Shown here: one piece after another, positions 43,629-55,178 of the stretch
Layout: each line of letters begins with the position of its first letter
Numbering within the stretch: position 1 is the stretch's first letter
Source: Panicum virgatum
Taxonomy: Eukaryota; Streptophyta; Magnoliopsida; Poales; Poaceae
NCBI RefSeq assembly: GCF_016808335.1
Contig: NC_053139.1
Span: 38,932,464 to 38,996,463 of the forward strand
Direction of reading: 5' to 3'
DNA length: 64,000 nt
Made by a program: the position numbers and the translations under genes
Notes under the pieces: model-generated
The model's database searches: none
What the model saw: the letters and a program-made list of their open reading frames with translations, nothing else
Told to the model about the DNA's origin: nothing

Positions 43629-43661
<33 letters not shown>
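43627..43661 (+). repeat. (CT)n microsatellite in the TBCCD1 5' leader
   Basis: An uninterrupted TCTCTC run of about 35 nt lies 15 nt before the ATG. Pyrimidine-rich leaders are frequent in plant genes. Confidence 0.95.
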
Positions 43662-43663
<2 letters not shown>

Positions 43664-43675
43664 AGTGACCCTGCA

Positions 43676-46600
43676 ATGGCCGACGAGCCCCTGGATGCGT
43701 CCCCGTCGGCGCCCTCCGCCGCCGCGGACGCGGACGCGGACGGAGTTTTCTCTCCCTCCTCGGCCGCCGCCGCCCCCGCCCCAGCGCTCCGGCCGCGGCG
43801 GGAGGCGTTCGAGCACGGGCTCCTGCCGATCCCCAAGCTGATCTTCCCGGAGGGCACGCTTACGCAAACCCTAGCCCAGCTGAAGGAGAGGCTCGCGCCG
43901 CGGGGCCCGCGGGTGGGCGCCGCGGCGCTCGCGGAGGCTCTGCAGATCCCCGCCGAGCAGGCGGCGCTGGCGCTCGGGACGCTCGCCGCGGTGCTCCCCG
44001 CCGAGGACCCCGCGCTCGGCGAGGATGGCGTGGGGGAGGCCGACCTCCGCGACCTGCTCCTCTTCCTCTACATCCAGTCCTACAAGCGCCTCGTGCCGCG
44101 CGGCCACAAGGACTCGCCCGCCGTCGCGGACGTGTGGCCGTCCACCTCCGCCTTCGACGGGTGCCTCTCCGCGCTATCCCCGATCCAGGTCAGGCTCAGG
44201 CCCCGATCGCACCCCTCCCGGGGTGCTATTTTGATAGCTCCCGCGCATAACGGCTTGTGGCACTCCGCGTCATTTATGGACTTTTGATTAGTGTTTGTTT
44301 GAGTGGAGAGTGCAGAGCGGCCAAGCGATTTCTTCATTTTGATTTTGGTCCGACTGCGATCATCCATTTCTGAAACGGATCAAAAGCCTTTAGCGCCTAT
44401 CATGCTTGATCACCGTGTTCGGCTGGTCCGTTGGCTGCTGCTGTGGGCTGCATCCAGCTGCTGGGCTCCGGCTGTGCAATCAAGCCGTCCGGCTGGAGGG
44501 TCTAGAGCAGCCGCCCCAACGGCTACTGCACATGAAAACGTGACACATGAAAACAGCAGCCGTGCTGCTGGGATATCTAATTAGTTTCAACTTGAAAGGC
44601 GTTCAAACCAATTATTATAGATGTCAACTTTGAAATGTGATTGCTTCTTGATGAGAACATGATGAAACTTTGTACTGTTCCTTGTTCCTTACCATTCGTT
44701 TCATCATTGGATATATGTGCAGATGCATTTTTGTACATATTTTCTTTTTTAACTTCGCTACACTTTACTGGTTCTCACGCTTCATGATTGATTGTGAGGC
44801 AGTAAAAAATGTTGAAATCTTTTCTTGGCAGTTGATTCCCAATGTTGCAGTTGCAGTAGCTGATTGCGATGCTGCATATTCTAAATGTGCTTGTTCTTTA
44901 ATGCAACTTTACAGCCACCATAGTGTTTCAAATAAAGTGCTGTAAGATCTGATAGGTCACCAATTGTCGTTGTTATACTTCTCGCATTAGTACTTCAAAA
45001 AGTTGTGAGAATTGAGAAACTAGCATGTAAGATCTGCTGTAACAAGTCTGATTCTTTTTGCTAACTAATTCAGAGATTGTTTACAAGGTTTGTGTTAATG
45101 ACAATACTTCAGTGCAAAATGTGGTTATCTGACCAATGAGCCATCACCTGTTGTTTATATTTTCCTTCCAAATGCGATCATGTATTACTGTTTCCTTGGA
45201 TCAAAATATCAAAAATCTTTTTTGAAAGTGATCTCAGCAAACATGATAGTGTTCTACAGTACTCCTCATGGTTGCTACTACACCTTTTTTGTTATTTCCA
45301 TTTCTTACAAGTTGCACTATCTATTTCTTTTTGCTAGTATAAAGACACATGGCTTCTACTTTTTTATTTGGCAAGCATTTTTTCTAGGAGAAAATCTTAG
45401 TGTTTTATACATGTTTGTCATTTTACAGTTTATACGCTGCAATAGTCGTCGGTTTATGCCTTCACAAGCAGATGAAGAAGCTCATCAATTATCATATTTG
45501 CAAAAACATATGGCCAACATCCTAACACTTTTGGCAGATTCTATTGATGGAGAGGGCGATGATTCTATGGTTAGCTTTTGACATTTCCCTATCTTGTATA
45601 TGTATATGTTTCTCTTAAGGTTTATGCTACAAGTTGATTAACATCAGTACTGGCAAAGCTTTGTGCAGATAACAATTTGCCAGGGTTTTACTGTCACACC
45701 TAGAAGTCTTTGAGAACTTAGAATAACTTGATTGTAGTTTTGGGTATCAAACATAAGATTGTGGCTCCAGAAACTATTAACTAGTTTCTTAGATGATAAA
45801 TATAAATAACGTGTAACTTTGTTTCTGCATTGCAGACAATCCGATTGATACGCATTGTAAACTGCCATAATATTCTAGTTATAATTTTGGGTACTTTATA
45901 CTTACAAGTGAGCAAAAGAGAAGAGTGAAAACTACCTGAAGAAACTCCTGTGCAGTACTCATTGCTATATTAAAAATAAAATGATGATGTGATTTCACAG
46001 ACCAGGTTTAGGTAGCATGAAGAATGTAAGAGATTTACTATATTGCTTCTTGAAATGAGATTTTGTTGATAAATTGCAAAATATAGCTAGTTAATCTTCT
46101 AAAAAGATGTGAGATACTGGACAAAGGTCTTGGTGTACATGAGTCATTCCTTACTATTTCCAAACACAATAACCCACATTTCTGTCATTGTGCTTCTCTA
46201 ATGAAACATGACATGCATGCATTGCGGTAGGATATACTTACCTGAGGATTTCTTGGGTGCTAACTTTCTTTAGAATTGCTTTATATGCAGGTATTGACTG
46301 TGGAGACCTTTGAACACCTTGGATTTTTGTTGCAGCTCTCTGAAGGAACTCCTTTAAGCCAAGGAGCTAGCTTTTTTGCAAATTCTGATCCAGACATGCC
46401 TGCTGCTCCTGTACCTGCTAGTCTGGTTCATGATTGGATATTGCAGCATATAACTTCAACATTAGAATTTATGGCAGAGAAGTCCTCAGCAAAAGAAAAC
46501 AGCCAACAGAATGCATCTGATCCTGATGTCACAATGTCTGATGCTGTCACGAATACAAGAATTCATAGCAGTTCACCTACTGGAACTTCTGCCCCAAATA

Positions 46601-49600
46601 ATTCTGGATATTACCGAAATACAACATTTGTGGAGGGTTTGTCCAAAACTTCTGTTGTCAAACAAGCATCTGATATGAAAGGGCATTCAATTAAGGTATG
46701 TTTCTGTTTGGTTTTGTAGCTGATTGTAGATACTGAAAATGACTGAAATACGTGTGTCCAATGCCTTTCGTATTTCCATCTTGTAGCTTCAAGATTGGAA
46801 TTTTGAAGCTGAGATTGGCATTGATTAATAACATTAAGAGATGTTTTGTAGGTTTTGAACTGCCATGATTCTGTTATCTACATTTTAGCCCCACTTAAGT
46901 ATGCAACCGTCTATGGATGTTCTGACACTACCATCGTTCTTGGTGCTATTGGTAAGGTATGTATTTCATATATTGAATCTGTATCATATTTCTTTTGGAT
47001 ATTGAGTACATTATGAGACTCCTGGATGATTTCATAAATTCCTATGCACACTCTTTCTCAATAAGAATTCTATTCTATTGTTTTCAGTTTTCACCTGCTA
47101 GAACCAAGTATCTTTCACCTTATCTAGTATTAAAGCAAAGAAGTTATATGCTGTCAGGTTGTAAAAGTGGAGCATTGTGAACGAGTACAAATTATTGCAG
47201 CTTCGAAACGAATTTGTATTGCCAATTGTCGTGAATGTACCTTCTACTTGGGAGTAAATAACCAACCACTTATTGTGGGGGACAACCATAAATTACAAGT
47301 GAGTTTTGCTCTTCCGATTTGTGCTTTCTTACTAATCAGATGTTAGTGTATTGTACTCTATAATATATCAATATTTCATCATGTTATATAAAAAGATAAA
47401 GAACATTGTGGACAGTTGAAGGTAAAACTTAGCAGGATGTAGATACACAAAAATAACTTGTTGAACTCAAGTGAACGATTTTATTTATTCAATTTAGTTT
47501 CAGGAAGTTCTAGTTAAAACATTTCACCACATGTACTTCAATTTTTCAATATCATGATTACCTTATCTTTTAACAGGTTGCTCCATTCAATACTTATTAT
47601 CCACAACTGGGGGAGCATTTGGCACAAGTTGGTGTGGATCCTAATGTCAACAAGTGGGACAAACCTTTCGTATTGGAAGTTGTTGATCCACACGATTCAT
47701 TCTCTCATCCTGCTGGGGTTTCTGATGTCCAGGCCGAGTCTGCCACTTGTCTAGACCCAGATCTATTTATGAACTTTTTGGTATGTGAGCTATATATTTG
47801 ATTCCTAGATTATTCCAGCCTTGCAGGAGAATTGAAAAACCTCTATAAATTCAACCAAATTCTTATGCATTTTATGCTGAGCGCCTGAGTGGATGTCTTG
47901 CTTTGGCAACATGTTGTATGTGATGCATCTGCATTAATAAGATTTTTACTTTTTTTTTCTCGTAGTCAATGTGTTCAAAGCAGTTGGAGTCTTCGAAGTC
48001 ATATTTTAGCATCTTGGTTGTTACTAATCTATCCAGTCAATAAATTGACAATGTTTTAATTTCCATAGATTTCCCGTGCCTGAATATGGGCTGCAATACT
48101 TTGTGTTTTGGTTATGTAAACCCAACATTTGATGCATTTTAAATGCCTATAGTATTTTTTTCACGCAAAAAATAAAGTGACAGTCTAGCTATTTCTGTGC
48201 AGATTCCTAGTTGGTTCGAGCCACAAGGGCCTACCAGATACAATCCATTTACCTTGCCTGAAGTTTATTGGGCATCCCAAAGGAAAAAGGTATACATGAT
48301 TGCCGATATTAATTTTGTATGGTTTTCTAACAGTTGTCTTTGATGTAACTATGTGAAATTAAGGGACATTATTAAGACAGACATACACTGATCATATATC
48401 TAACAACGTTCATAGAATGTCACTTGGTGTGCTTTCAGAGATTTCATTACTGACAATAAATGTCACTCCTTTTAAAAGATAAGATAAGATTCAATCTCCG
48501 CCTAGTATCTTGCTGGTTGTATCTTGGCAATTGATATTGGAAATAGAGAAAGTATTGTATATTAAGCTATTAACACATAAAAGTGGAGAAAATAAGAGGG
48601 GAAAACGCCTAGGTGCTAGGCCAAGTGTTTTTTCTCCCTCTAGTGCCTGAGTGCTGCCCAGCACCTTAAAACAGAGTAGTGATATTTCTACACTAATTTA
48701 AGTGGCATGACGGTTTAGAACGAAATATTAAGATGATCCCGTGCAGTGGTGGGACATATAGGGTTATGTGTGAATTGTTGGATCAATGGACTCGAAGGTT
48801 GATTAGTTTTCTCCATTTTATTTTCTCGTACATTTTATTAGCATATTCCTGAGCAATGCTGGGAGAAAAAAAGGTATTTGGACATCTTTATGAAGGTTAA
48901 CTTTTTTATTGTACATTTTCAGCATGCTTCTCTGGAAGATACTCAAAAGAATATTCGGGAACTAGAGATTGATGATAACCGGAAGAAAGAATTGGCATGT
49001 GCCCTTCATGCTCAGTTCAAAGATTGGTTATATGGTGAGTTATGTTTTGGCACTACTATGATGATAGGTTAATGTTTTCCGTGGCTTTTGTTTTTGCCTA
49101 TCTGTTGTCCTACCAGTTTGAGACTCAGTATGGGTTTTGTTCTTGTTAAGTTAGCCCATCATGTTACCCTAGCCCAAGTTGCTTGGTTGGTGGGCCAGTT
49201 TATTGCTTGCACATTTGTGTCTATCACTGGTAACTGTCAACCACCCCAAAAATGTATGGGACCTTGTCAGGATTTAGGACTAACTGAGTTTTGGGTTTGT
49301 GAAACATGGGCAGAAATACTGTTGGGACGTTCTTAAGATAGTTGGAGGGTTGACTGTTATTTTGTCGTTCCTGAATTATACATTCAAATATTGAACACAT
49401 TGATTCATATGTTCCGAGATTGGTCAGTCACTCAGTTGTTTAATTCAGTTAGCCTTATGATCCCCAAAGGCTGTTTCAGAAGTTGTGATATTCTCCTTTG
49501 GAATCTTGTCCGCTGCGAATATTTGTTGACTTGAACCTGGAATGGAATGTTTTACGTGAGCACTAATAATTTGTTATCTTATTTCAGCTTCAGGCAATAT

Positions 49601-49631
49601 CCGCCAGCTCTACTGTTTGCAAGGTGAATAA
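43676..49631 (+). CDS. TBCCD1: TBCC domain-containing protein 1 (TBCCD1), 9 exons
   Basis: Exons 43676-44188, 45429-45569, 46291-46695, 46852-46956, 47158-47298, 47577-47780, 48203-48289, 48923-49034 and 49588-49631 join in phase to 583 residues. The Ala-rich N-terminus leads to FEHGLLPIPKLIFPEG and a helical region. The C-CAP/cofactor-C-like domain (about residues 354-440) shows the beta-helix pattern with LAPLKYATVYGCSDTTIVLG, VEHCERVQIIAASKRICIAN and CRECTFYLGVNNQPLIVGDN. The tail contains the Pro- and aromatic-rich IPSWFEPQGPTRYNPFTLPE and ends LYCLQGE. TBCCD1 proteins are related to tubulin cofactor C and RP2. In animals and algae they act at the centrosome/basal body and in organelle positioning; the plant role is less known. 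The gene looks intact. Confidence 0.93.
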
Positions 49632-51158
49632 GTGCGGGGTTCATCTGTAAGTGCGTATATGCATGTGCGGGATTGTCCTCCAACCATTCCATTCCGCGCA
49701 TCCAAGACATCCAAGCGGACTGGTTGTGACTTGGCTGTGCAGAATGCAGATGGCCGTTGAGCCTATAGTGTTTGTGGAGGGAAGTATGTAAAGCATGTTG
49801 TGTGTTATTTGTTTCTAATTAAATTTTGATACTTCCCTCCCTTTGTTGGTCGTAGGGTCGCTGTAAATCTTCGGTTTTTTCTGGCTTCGTATTTATATCC
49901 TTCATAAGACTTGCTGAATAGCGGTTACTCAATTCTTTCATCTCGGCCTCTCGTGGGGAATAACATTTTTTGACCATCAGATGGGGTCGCTCACATCGAT
50001 ACTGTGTATGTGTTCTCATTATTTATTCTCAAAGAAAGCCCCGAGATTCTAAGATTTGCATGCATGAACTGACGAGGTCTTGCCCAGGTGAGTGGAAAAT
50101 TGACAGTATTAGATTTTTCAGTTGCCTGACGACATAGCAACCCCATACAATTGAATCGTTCAAGATCCTGTCAAGGTAACACAAGCACCTCGTGTGTGCT
50201 ATCACCTTACTCTGCCGTGTACACTATTCTCCATCTCAGGCCTCCGATCCTGACCCTCCCCATCACGGTACGCTGTCGTCTCCCTCGGCGGTGATCGAGA
50301 GTAGCACCACACTAGAGATTTGGGACCCTGTCCATCTCTCGCTGTTTATACACTCCTACAAACTGATGCAAGATATGCGAGCAGCAGTGAATTGGACGTA
50401 GAAATTTTCTACCCGAACCAGTATAAACCCTTATATCTTTTTTATACCATCCGCATCTAAACCCACAATCCACGAGACACAAAGTCGTTTTTGCTTCGAC
50501 AGAATACAGATTCTAGCTAGCCAACTACTCCAAGTTTTGTAGTTGCATTGGTTGTCTGGACTGGACGGCTGGACCCAATGTTGGGTTCAATATTTTCTTC
50601 TATGTGGTTGGTACTGACAAGAAAGGACTAAGTAACGGCAGTCTGAAAAGCTACACGCTCACTCTACTAGTCCTATGCAAGTAAATGATGCACGTACGCA
50701 TGGTCCATCATGTCACAGCAGCATGACACGCATACCTTTACACGGGGCGAGCGATACGAGAAATGGCATTACCCGCATATATAGGGAACGCGTGCTGGAA
50801 GATGTACAATACTTGCACACACATGACACATGTAGCCATATCCATGCATGCTCCATTTCTAGAACAATCATAGTAGCCTAATTCACCAGTTAGCTAGGAT
50901 TGGAAGCTTGCGTGCGGCCATCTCCTCTATTTTCACCTACACCTAACTCTCCATCTTGCTAGATGCGCAAACCCCTCGATCGTTTTCTTCTCATCCGCCC
51001 CCCTCGTTTTTCTCAAGCAGGCGTGACTTGCTGCCGCTCCACGCGCGCTACATATGCGCGCGCATCCCTTCATTTCGCCGCATGCATCCGTTGATCCCCG
51101 ACACTTCAGCCGACGACCTGACGAGCTGAGCTCCTCTGGAAGTTGTGGTTATCGATCC
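49632..51158. other. 3' UTR of TBCCD1 and spacer to the zinc-finger gene
   Basis: About 250 bp of 3' UTR, then non-coding DNA. The stretch before 51159 holds the promoter of the next gene; no clear TATA was assigned. Confidence 0.4.
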
Positions 51159-51683
51159 ATGGCGGACATACAGTGCGACCAGCAGCCCACCAAGCTGAGG
51201 CCGAGCGCGTCGTCGTCGCTGAGGATCTTCGGCTACGACGTGGCCGGCGGTGGCACTACCGACATCGTCGTGCCGCGGGACGGCCGGCCGGCGGCGGACG
51301 GGCGCAGGTTCGAGTGCCAGTACTGCTGCCGCGAGTTCGCCAACTCGCAGGCGCTAGGCGGGCACCAGAACGCGCACAAGAAGGAGAGGCGGCAGCTGAA
51401 GCGCGCGCGCCAGCTCGCCGTCGCCGCCCGTCCCGTTGCGGGCGGCTTGGCGGCGTTCTGCGCTGCGGGTTTCGTCGCGCCGCCGCCGCCCGGGCACCTG
51501 ATGGCCCTGGGCCACGCCGGGTCGAACGCGTATGCGCCGGGCCCTATCCCAAGCTGGGTGTACCTCGCGCACCAGCCCACCATGGGTCCACCTCGCGCAC
51601 CTCCGGCTGATGTCGACGCCGAGGAAGCCTCGGCGATGGGGCTGAACCTGCGTCTCAGCCTTGCTCCAGCCAGTTCATGGTGA
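51159..51683 (+). CDS. Single C2H2 (QALGGH) zinc-finger repressor, ZFP5/6/8-GIS-like
   Basis: A single exon of 174 residues. It has the LRIFGYDV motif (21-28) typical of ZFP5/ZFP6/GIS-type proteins, and one plant-specific zinc finger with C53, C56, H69 and H73 containing [10 protein letters not shown]. The basic segment [12 protein letters not shown] follows. The C-terminus is a DLN/EAR repression motif LNLRLSL (162-168). These nuclear factors act in trichome, root-hair and hormone responses in Arabidopsis. The ATG at 51159 has a good context (CCATGG) and matches the family start. An in-frame ATG at 51054 would add 35 unconserved residues. Confidence 0.88.
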   Translation: MADIQCDQQPTKLRPSASSSLRIFGYDVAGGGTTDIVVPRDGRPAADGRRFECQYCCREFANSQALGGHQNAHKKERRQLKRARQLAVAARPVAGGLAAFCAAGFVAPPPPGHLMALGHAGSNAYAPGPIPSWVYLAHQPTMGPPRAPPADVDAEEASAMGLNLRLSLAPASSW

Positions 51684-52374
51684 ACGGAATACAAACCGTT
51701 CCCCACCCTCTCGCCCACTGCGAAACGGAACAACATGTCGCTCGCACGCCAGAATCAAAGATCTATGTTTGAGTTCCTTTCTTCTCTTCTTTTCTTTATC
51801 TTCGCAAGTCCCATTTTCTTTGCATATACCATAGCTCAGTTGATGTTGCGCAAAGTGCAGGAGGAGAACATCTACTAGTTGTTTTGACACCACTGCAGTG
51901 TTCATTGTTTGGTGGACTGAAATGCGAGCTCGTTTTTTTTAGAGCGCACTGATTATAACGGAATATAAGACTTCTTGACAAGGAGTTCTAGCACCTGCGG
52001 TTATATTACAACGAAACCGAGCAATTGTTGAAAAAGTAGCTGTCAGCTTCATATATGTTAGAACAAATGGGCCAGGAGCCAATTTTTTTAAAAAATGATC
52101 AATAAATCCCAAGGCCCATATTTTTAAGGGGTAGTTACAATTGTGATAATACCAGTATACCACGTTGATGGCTATCAACAAATAACCAGAAACTGATCTT
52201 TTAATGATTGTTAACGAATGACCAGAAACTAATCTTTTAATGGCTGGTTGATGGCATTAACCTGGGTACTCAAAGGTCTCCCCTAAAGCCTAATAAGAGA
52301 GGCATCACGTCCTTTGTCTTCGACGGGAAAAAGGAGAGAGCTCCACTACTGTGCTGCATTTTAGTTAGGGAACA
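51684..52374. other. 3' UTR of the zinc-finger gene and spacer
   Basis: No gene was recognised. Confidence 0.4.
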
Positions 52375-52616
52375 TATCAGGTGCAAATCAACATCTCCGT
52401 GCAAACTATAGAAACTTCAATCTGGGCCATCAGATCAACATCCAAGGGAAGGGGCGCGGAGAGGTGGGAGGGGGATTCGCAAAAGTGTGATTACCCAATC
52501 CAAGGGCGGGTCCAGATTGTAAAATTACCCAATCTCCCATACCCCTTGGATGTTGATCCAATAACTCATATTGAAGTTTTCATAGTTTGCACGAAGAGGT
52601 TGGTTTGCATCTGATA
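52375..52616. mobile_element. MITE with ~73-bp terminal inverted repeats
   Basis: The left end TATCAGGTGCAAATCAACAT and the complement of the right end TATCAGATGCAAACCAACCT pair over about 73 bp (both run on to GATCAACATCCAAGGG). Long TIRs suggest a Mutator-type MITE, but no 9-bp target duplication was found, so the family is open. Confidence 0.65.
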
Positions 52617-52825
52617 CGTTGCCTTTTAGTTATCCCCGTTTTGGTGATATGTGTGCACGAACTTTACCGGAAGAGCAGGCCTCCGAAGGTGCGCCCTCAC
52701 CAGAGACTCTGCACCTGATGAGTAGAAGGGTGATCAAGTTTTTGGGGAGCCCATCAGCGTGACTGCTCATTGCGAACGACTACTTCGTCTACTTTCTGGC
52801 GTCGCCTCTGCAAAGCGTGTAAGAA

Positions 52826-53462
52826 TATGGGGTCGCAAAAACAAAATTTTTCTACCGCATAAACCAGGATTACTGCAGTTATAGATCATGGGATTACCAC
52901 TAGACGCGCGGTTGCGGAACTTCTGTAGCGCATCGGTGTAGTGCAGATGGAAGCCGGCAGTGCAGTTGCGCAAACCACCTCACGAACGGCTTGTCCTTGT
53001 GCAGCAGGCGCATCACCTTCACGAAGTCCACACGTACGGGAAGAAGCGTCGCATCCGGATTGCTAGATCCGCGAGAACGACCTAGGGCCGATGCACGAGG
53101 AGGAGGAACAGGGAGGGAGCGCTACTGTTCACACGCGGAACTGTAGCATGCGGCGGTACTGTTCACGCGCGTGAATAGTAGCGAGGATTATGGTTTTAGG
53201 CGCCTCCTTCCTTTGTTTATATAGCACTTTAGGTGGGCTGCCTTGGGCCCCACCTTGGGCACCCTCTTTTGGGCCTAAAAGACTCATTAGTGCACCTAAT
53301 CTCAGTCTAATTTGGATCTCATCCTTATCAGACTTCTTTCCCTTAACTGTGTGACCCTATGGGCTCACATGAGAATAGACATGGCCCGAGTACTCTTACT
53401 CGGCCCAATAGTAGACAGTGGCCTCTAGCAAGACATGTGTAAGCATCTAGGCCCTCAAGGTA
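52826..53462. mobile_element. Probable LTR-retrotransposon fragment next to the SIRE element
   Basis: The sequence reads like a Copia (Angela/Tork-type) LTR, with a CAAAATTTTTCTACCGCATA stretch, a TATATAGCAC TATA region and repeated ACTGTTCACGCG words. No coding part, matching second LTR or target duplication was found. Low-confidence assignment. Confidence 0.35.
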
Positions 53463-55122
53463 TGTTTCGGTGATTAATGACAACCATTATTGTGACTAAT
53501 GAGTTTGTGCAGCTTAATAGATCATTATCGCTCATTTGGTCATATGTCAAAAGAGGCCCCTCAATTTCGGTTATTCTAAAAGGCGATCTCGGTTTTCAAC
53601 TTATATATGTCAAGGCTAAGGATCTTTCTAGTCCTAAGTGTCACAAGGTTGAGAAGGACACTTAGGTTAGTATAGGTTTTATAGTTTTGTAGTGATCGCA
53701 CTATTAAGAGGGGTTAAGGCTTAGTAACCTGAGCATGGACATGGTCATTTGAAAATGGATGCACACTATGGTCACTCAGGTTTCTAGAAGTTCAAATAAG
53801 TGGTTCTCAAACTATATCTCAAGAATATTTGGATTTCATTCAAGACTCAAATCAGAAAAGACAAAATCAGAAAAAGTCTATACACCGGTTTAACCGACGC
53901 TCTCAATTTTCTATACGTCGGTTAAACGAAGTCAGCAGAGTCTGGACAAATTCAATACACCGGTTAAACCGACGTGTTTGAATTTAACGTCGGTGCATTG
54001 GTCCAGAGTTGGTTTTTCCAGGGAAATTCAAGTTCTATTCACCGGATTAACCGACGCTGTTTGAATCAAGACGTCGGTGCAATTGACCAGTGAGATGGTT
54101 TTTCAGAGGAATTTAAAAGTTGTACTCACCGGTTAAACCGACGATAGGTTTGAGTTAACGTCGGTGCAGTTGTCCAGAGACTTGGTTTTTCAGTGGTTCA
54201 GTGGACAACTACACTCACCGGTTAAACCGATGCTACGTCGGTTAATCTGCCCCAGTTGTAACGGCTAGTTTTCAGAAGAGGCAGTTTACATTCACCGGTT
54301 AAACCGACGATGACAATGGGGGGTACGTCGGATTAACCGGCGCTACGCAGTTTTCTGGCAGCTTTTCTCCAACGGCTCTATTTGTGTGAGCTGCCTATAT
54401 ATACCCCTCCAATGGGTCATTTCGCCCACTCTTGACACCAGGCAACATCAAAACACTCATACCATAGTCAAGAGCCACCTTGAGCTTCATCATTCACATA
54501 CTTGTGCATTCAATCAATCAAGAAGCAAGATTAAGGACTTGAGTAGAGAGAAGCTAGTGTGCATCCGTTCTTGGTGATCGGTTCTTGCTCAAGTGAAGGC
54601 CTTAGCTTGTTACTCTTGGTGATTGGCATCACCTAGGCGATCTTGGTGATCGGGGTGTTTCTCGCGGAGCTTGCCAAGGATTGTGGGAGCCCGGAGAAGA
54701 AGATTGTACGTGGCTTGATCTCCACCACGCCGGGATGGTGAACGGAGACTCTTAGTGAGCGCCCTCGTCTCGGTGACTTGGGAGGTGACAAGACTCTTTG
54801 AGAGTGTCACAACGTGGATTAGGGGTGTGTGCCAACACATCGATACCACGGGAAAAAATCCGGTTGTCTCTTGTCCATTCCTTTTATTCAAGCATTTTCC
54901 TTCATGCAATTTACTCATGTGCTTGACTTAGAGATCATAACTTAGCTCTACCTTGCTAGGCTTTACTTTGTTTTTATCTCTCTTAGCTTGTGTAGGTAGC
55001 ATAGTTATCCGGTTGGTGAATTGGTGCCCTACTAGTATTGCATAGGTTAAGGTTGCTTTACCTTGCTTTAGAATTTGAAAAAGGCCCAATTCACCCCCCC
55101 TCTTGGTCCATCGATCCTTACA
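53463..55122 (+). repeat. 5' LTR of the SIRE-like element
   Basis: Begins TGTTTCGGTGATTAATGACA and ends CGATCCTTACA just before the PBS. It contains a TATA-like TATATATACC (about 54395) and six copies of CACCGGTTAAACCGACG. The start is assigned by family-like sequence and the end by the PBS. Confidence 0.7.
53883..54310 (+). repeat. CACCGGTTAAACCGACG repeats in the LTR
   Basis: Copies start at 53883, 53958, 54040, 54127, 54216 and 54293, with spacings of 75-89 bp. They alternate with inverse ACGTCGGT words. Confidence 0.85.
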
Positions 55123-55124
55123 AT

Positions 55125-55136
55125 TGGTATCAGAGC
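55125..55136 (+). other. Primer binding site, tRNA-iMet type
   Basis: TGGTATCAGAGC directly after the LTR end is the standard site complementary to the 3' end of initiator methionine tRNA in plant Copia elements. Confidence 0.9.
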
Positions 55137-55178
55137 CTCGTTGCTCATTTGGATCATTAGGCTTCACCGCCTAGAGCT

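Noticed and set aside
51054..51158. N-terminal extension of the zinc-finger protein
   Set aside because: In frame, but the added 35 residues are unlike the family, and the ATG at 51159 has the better context.
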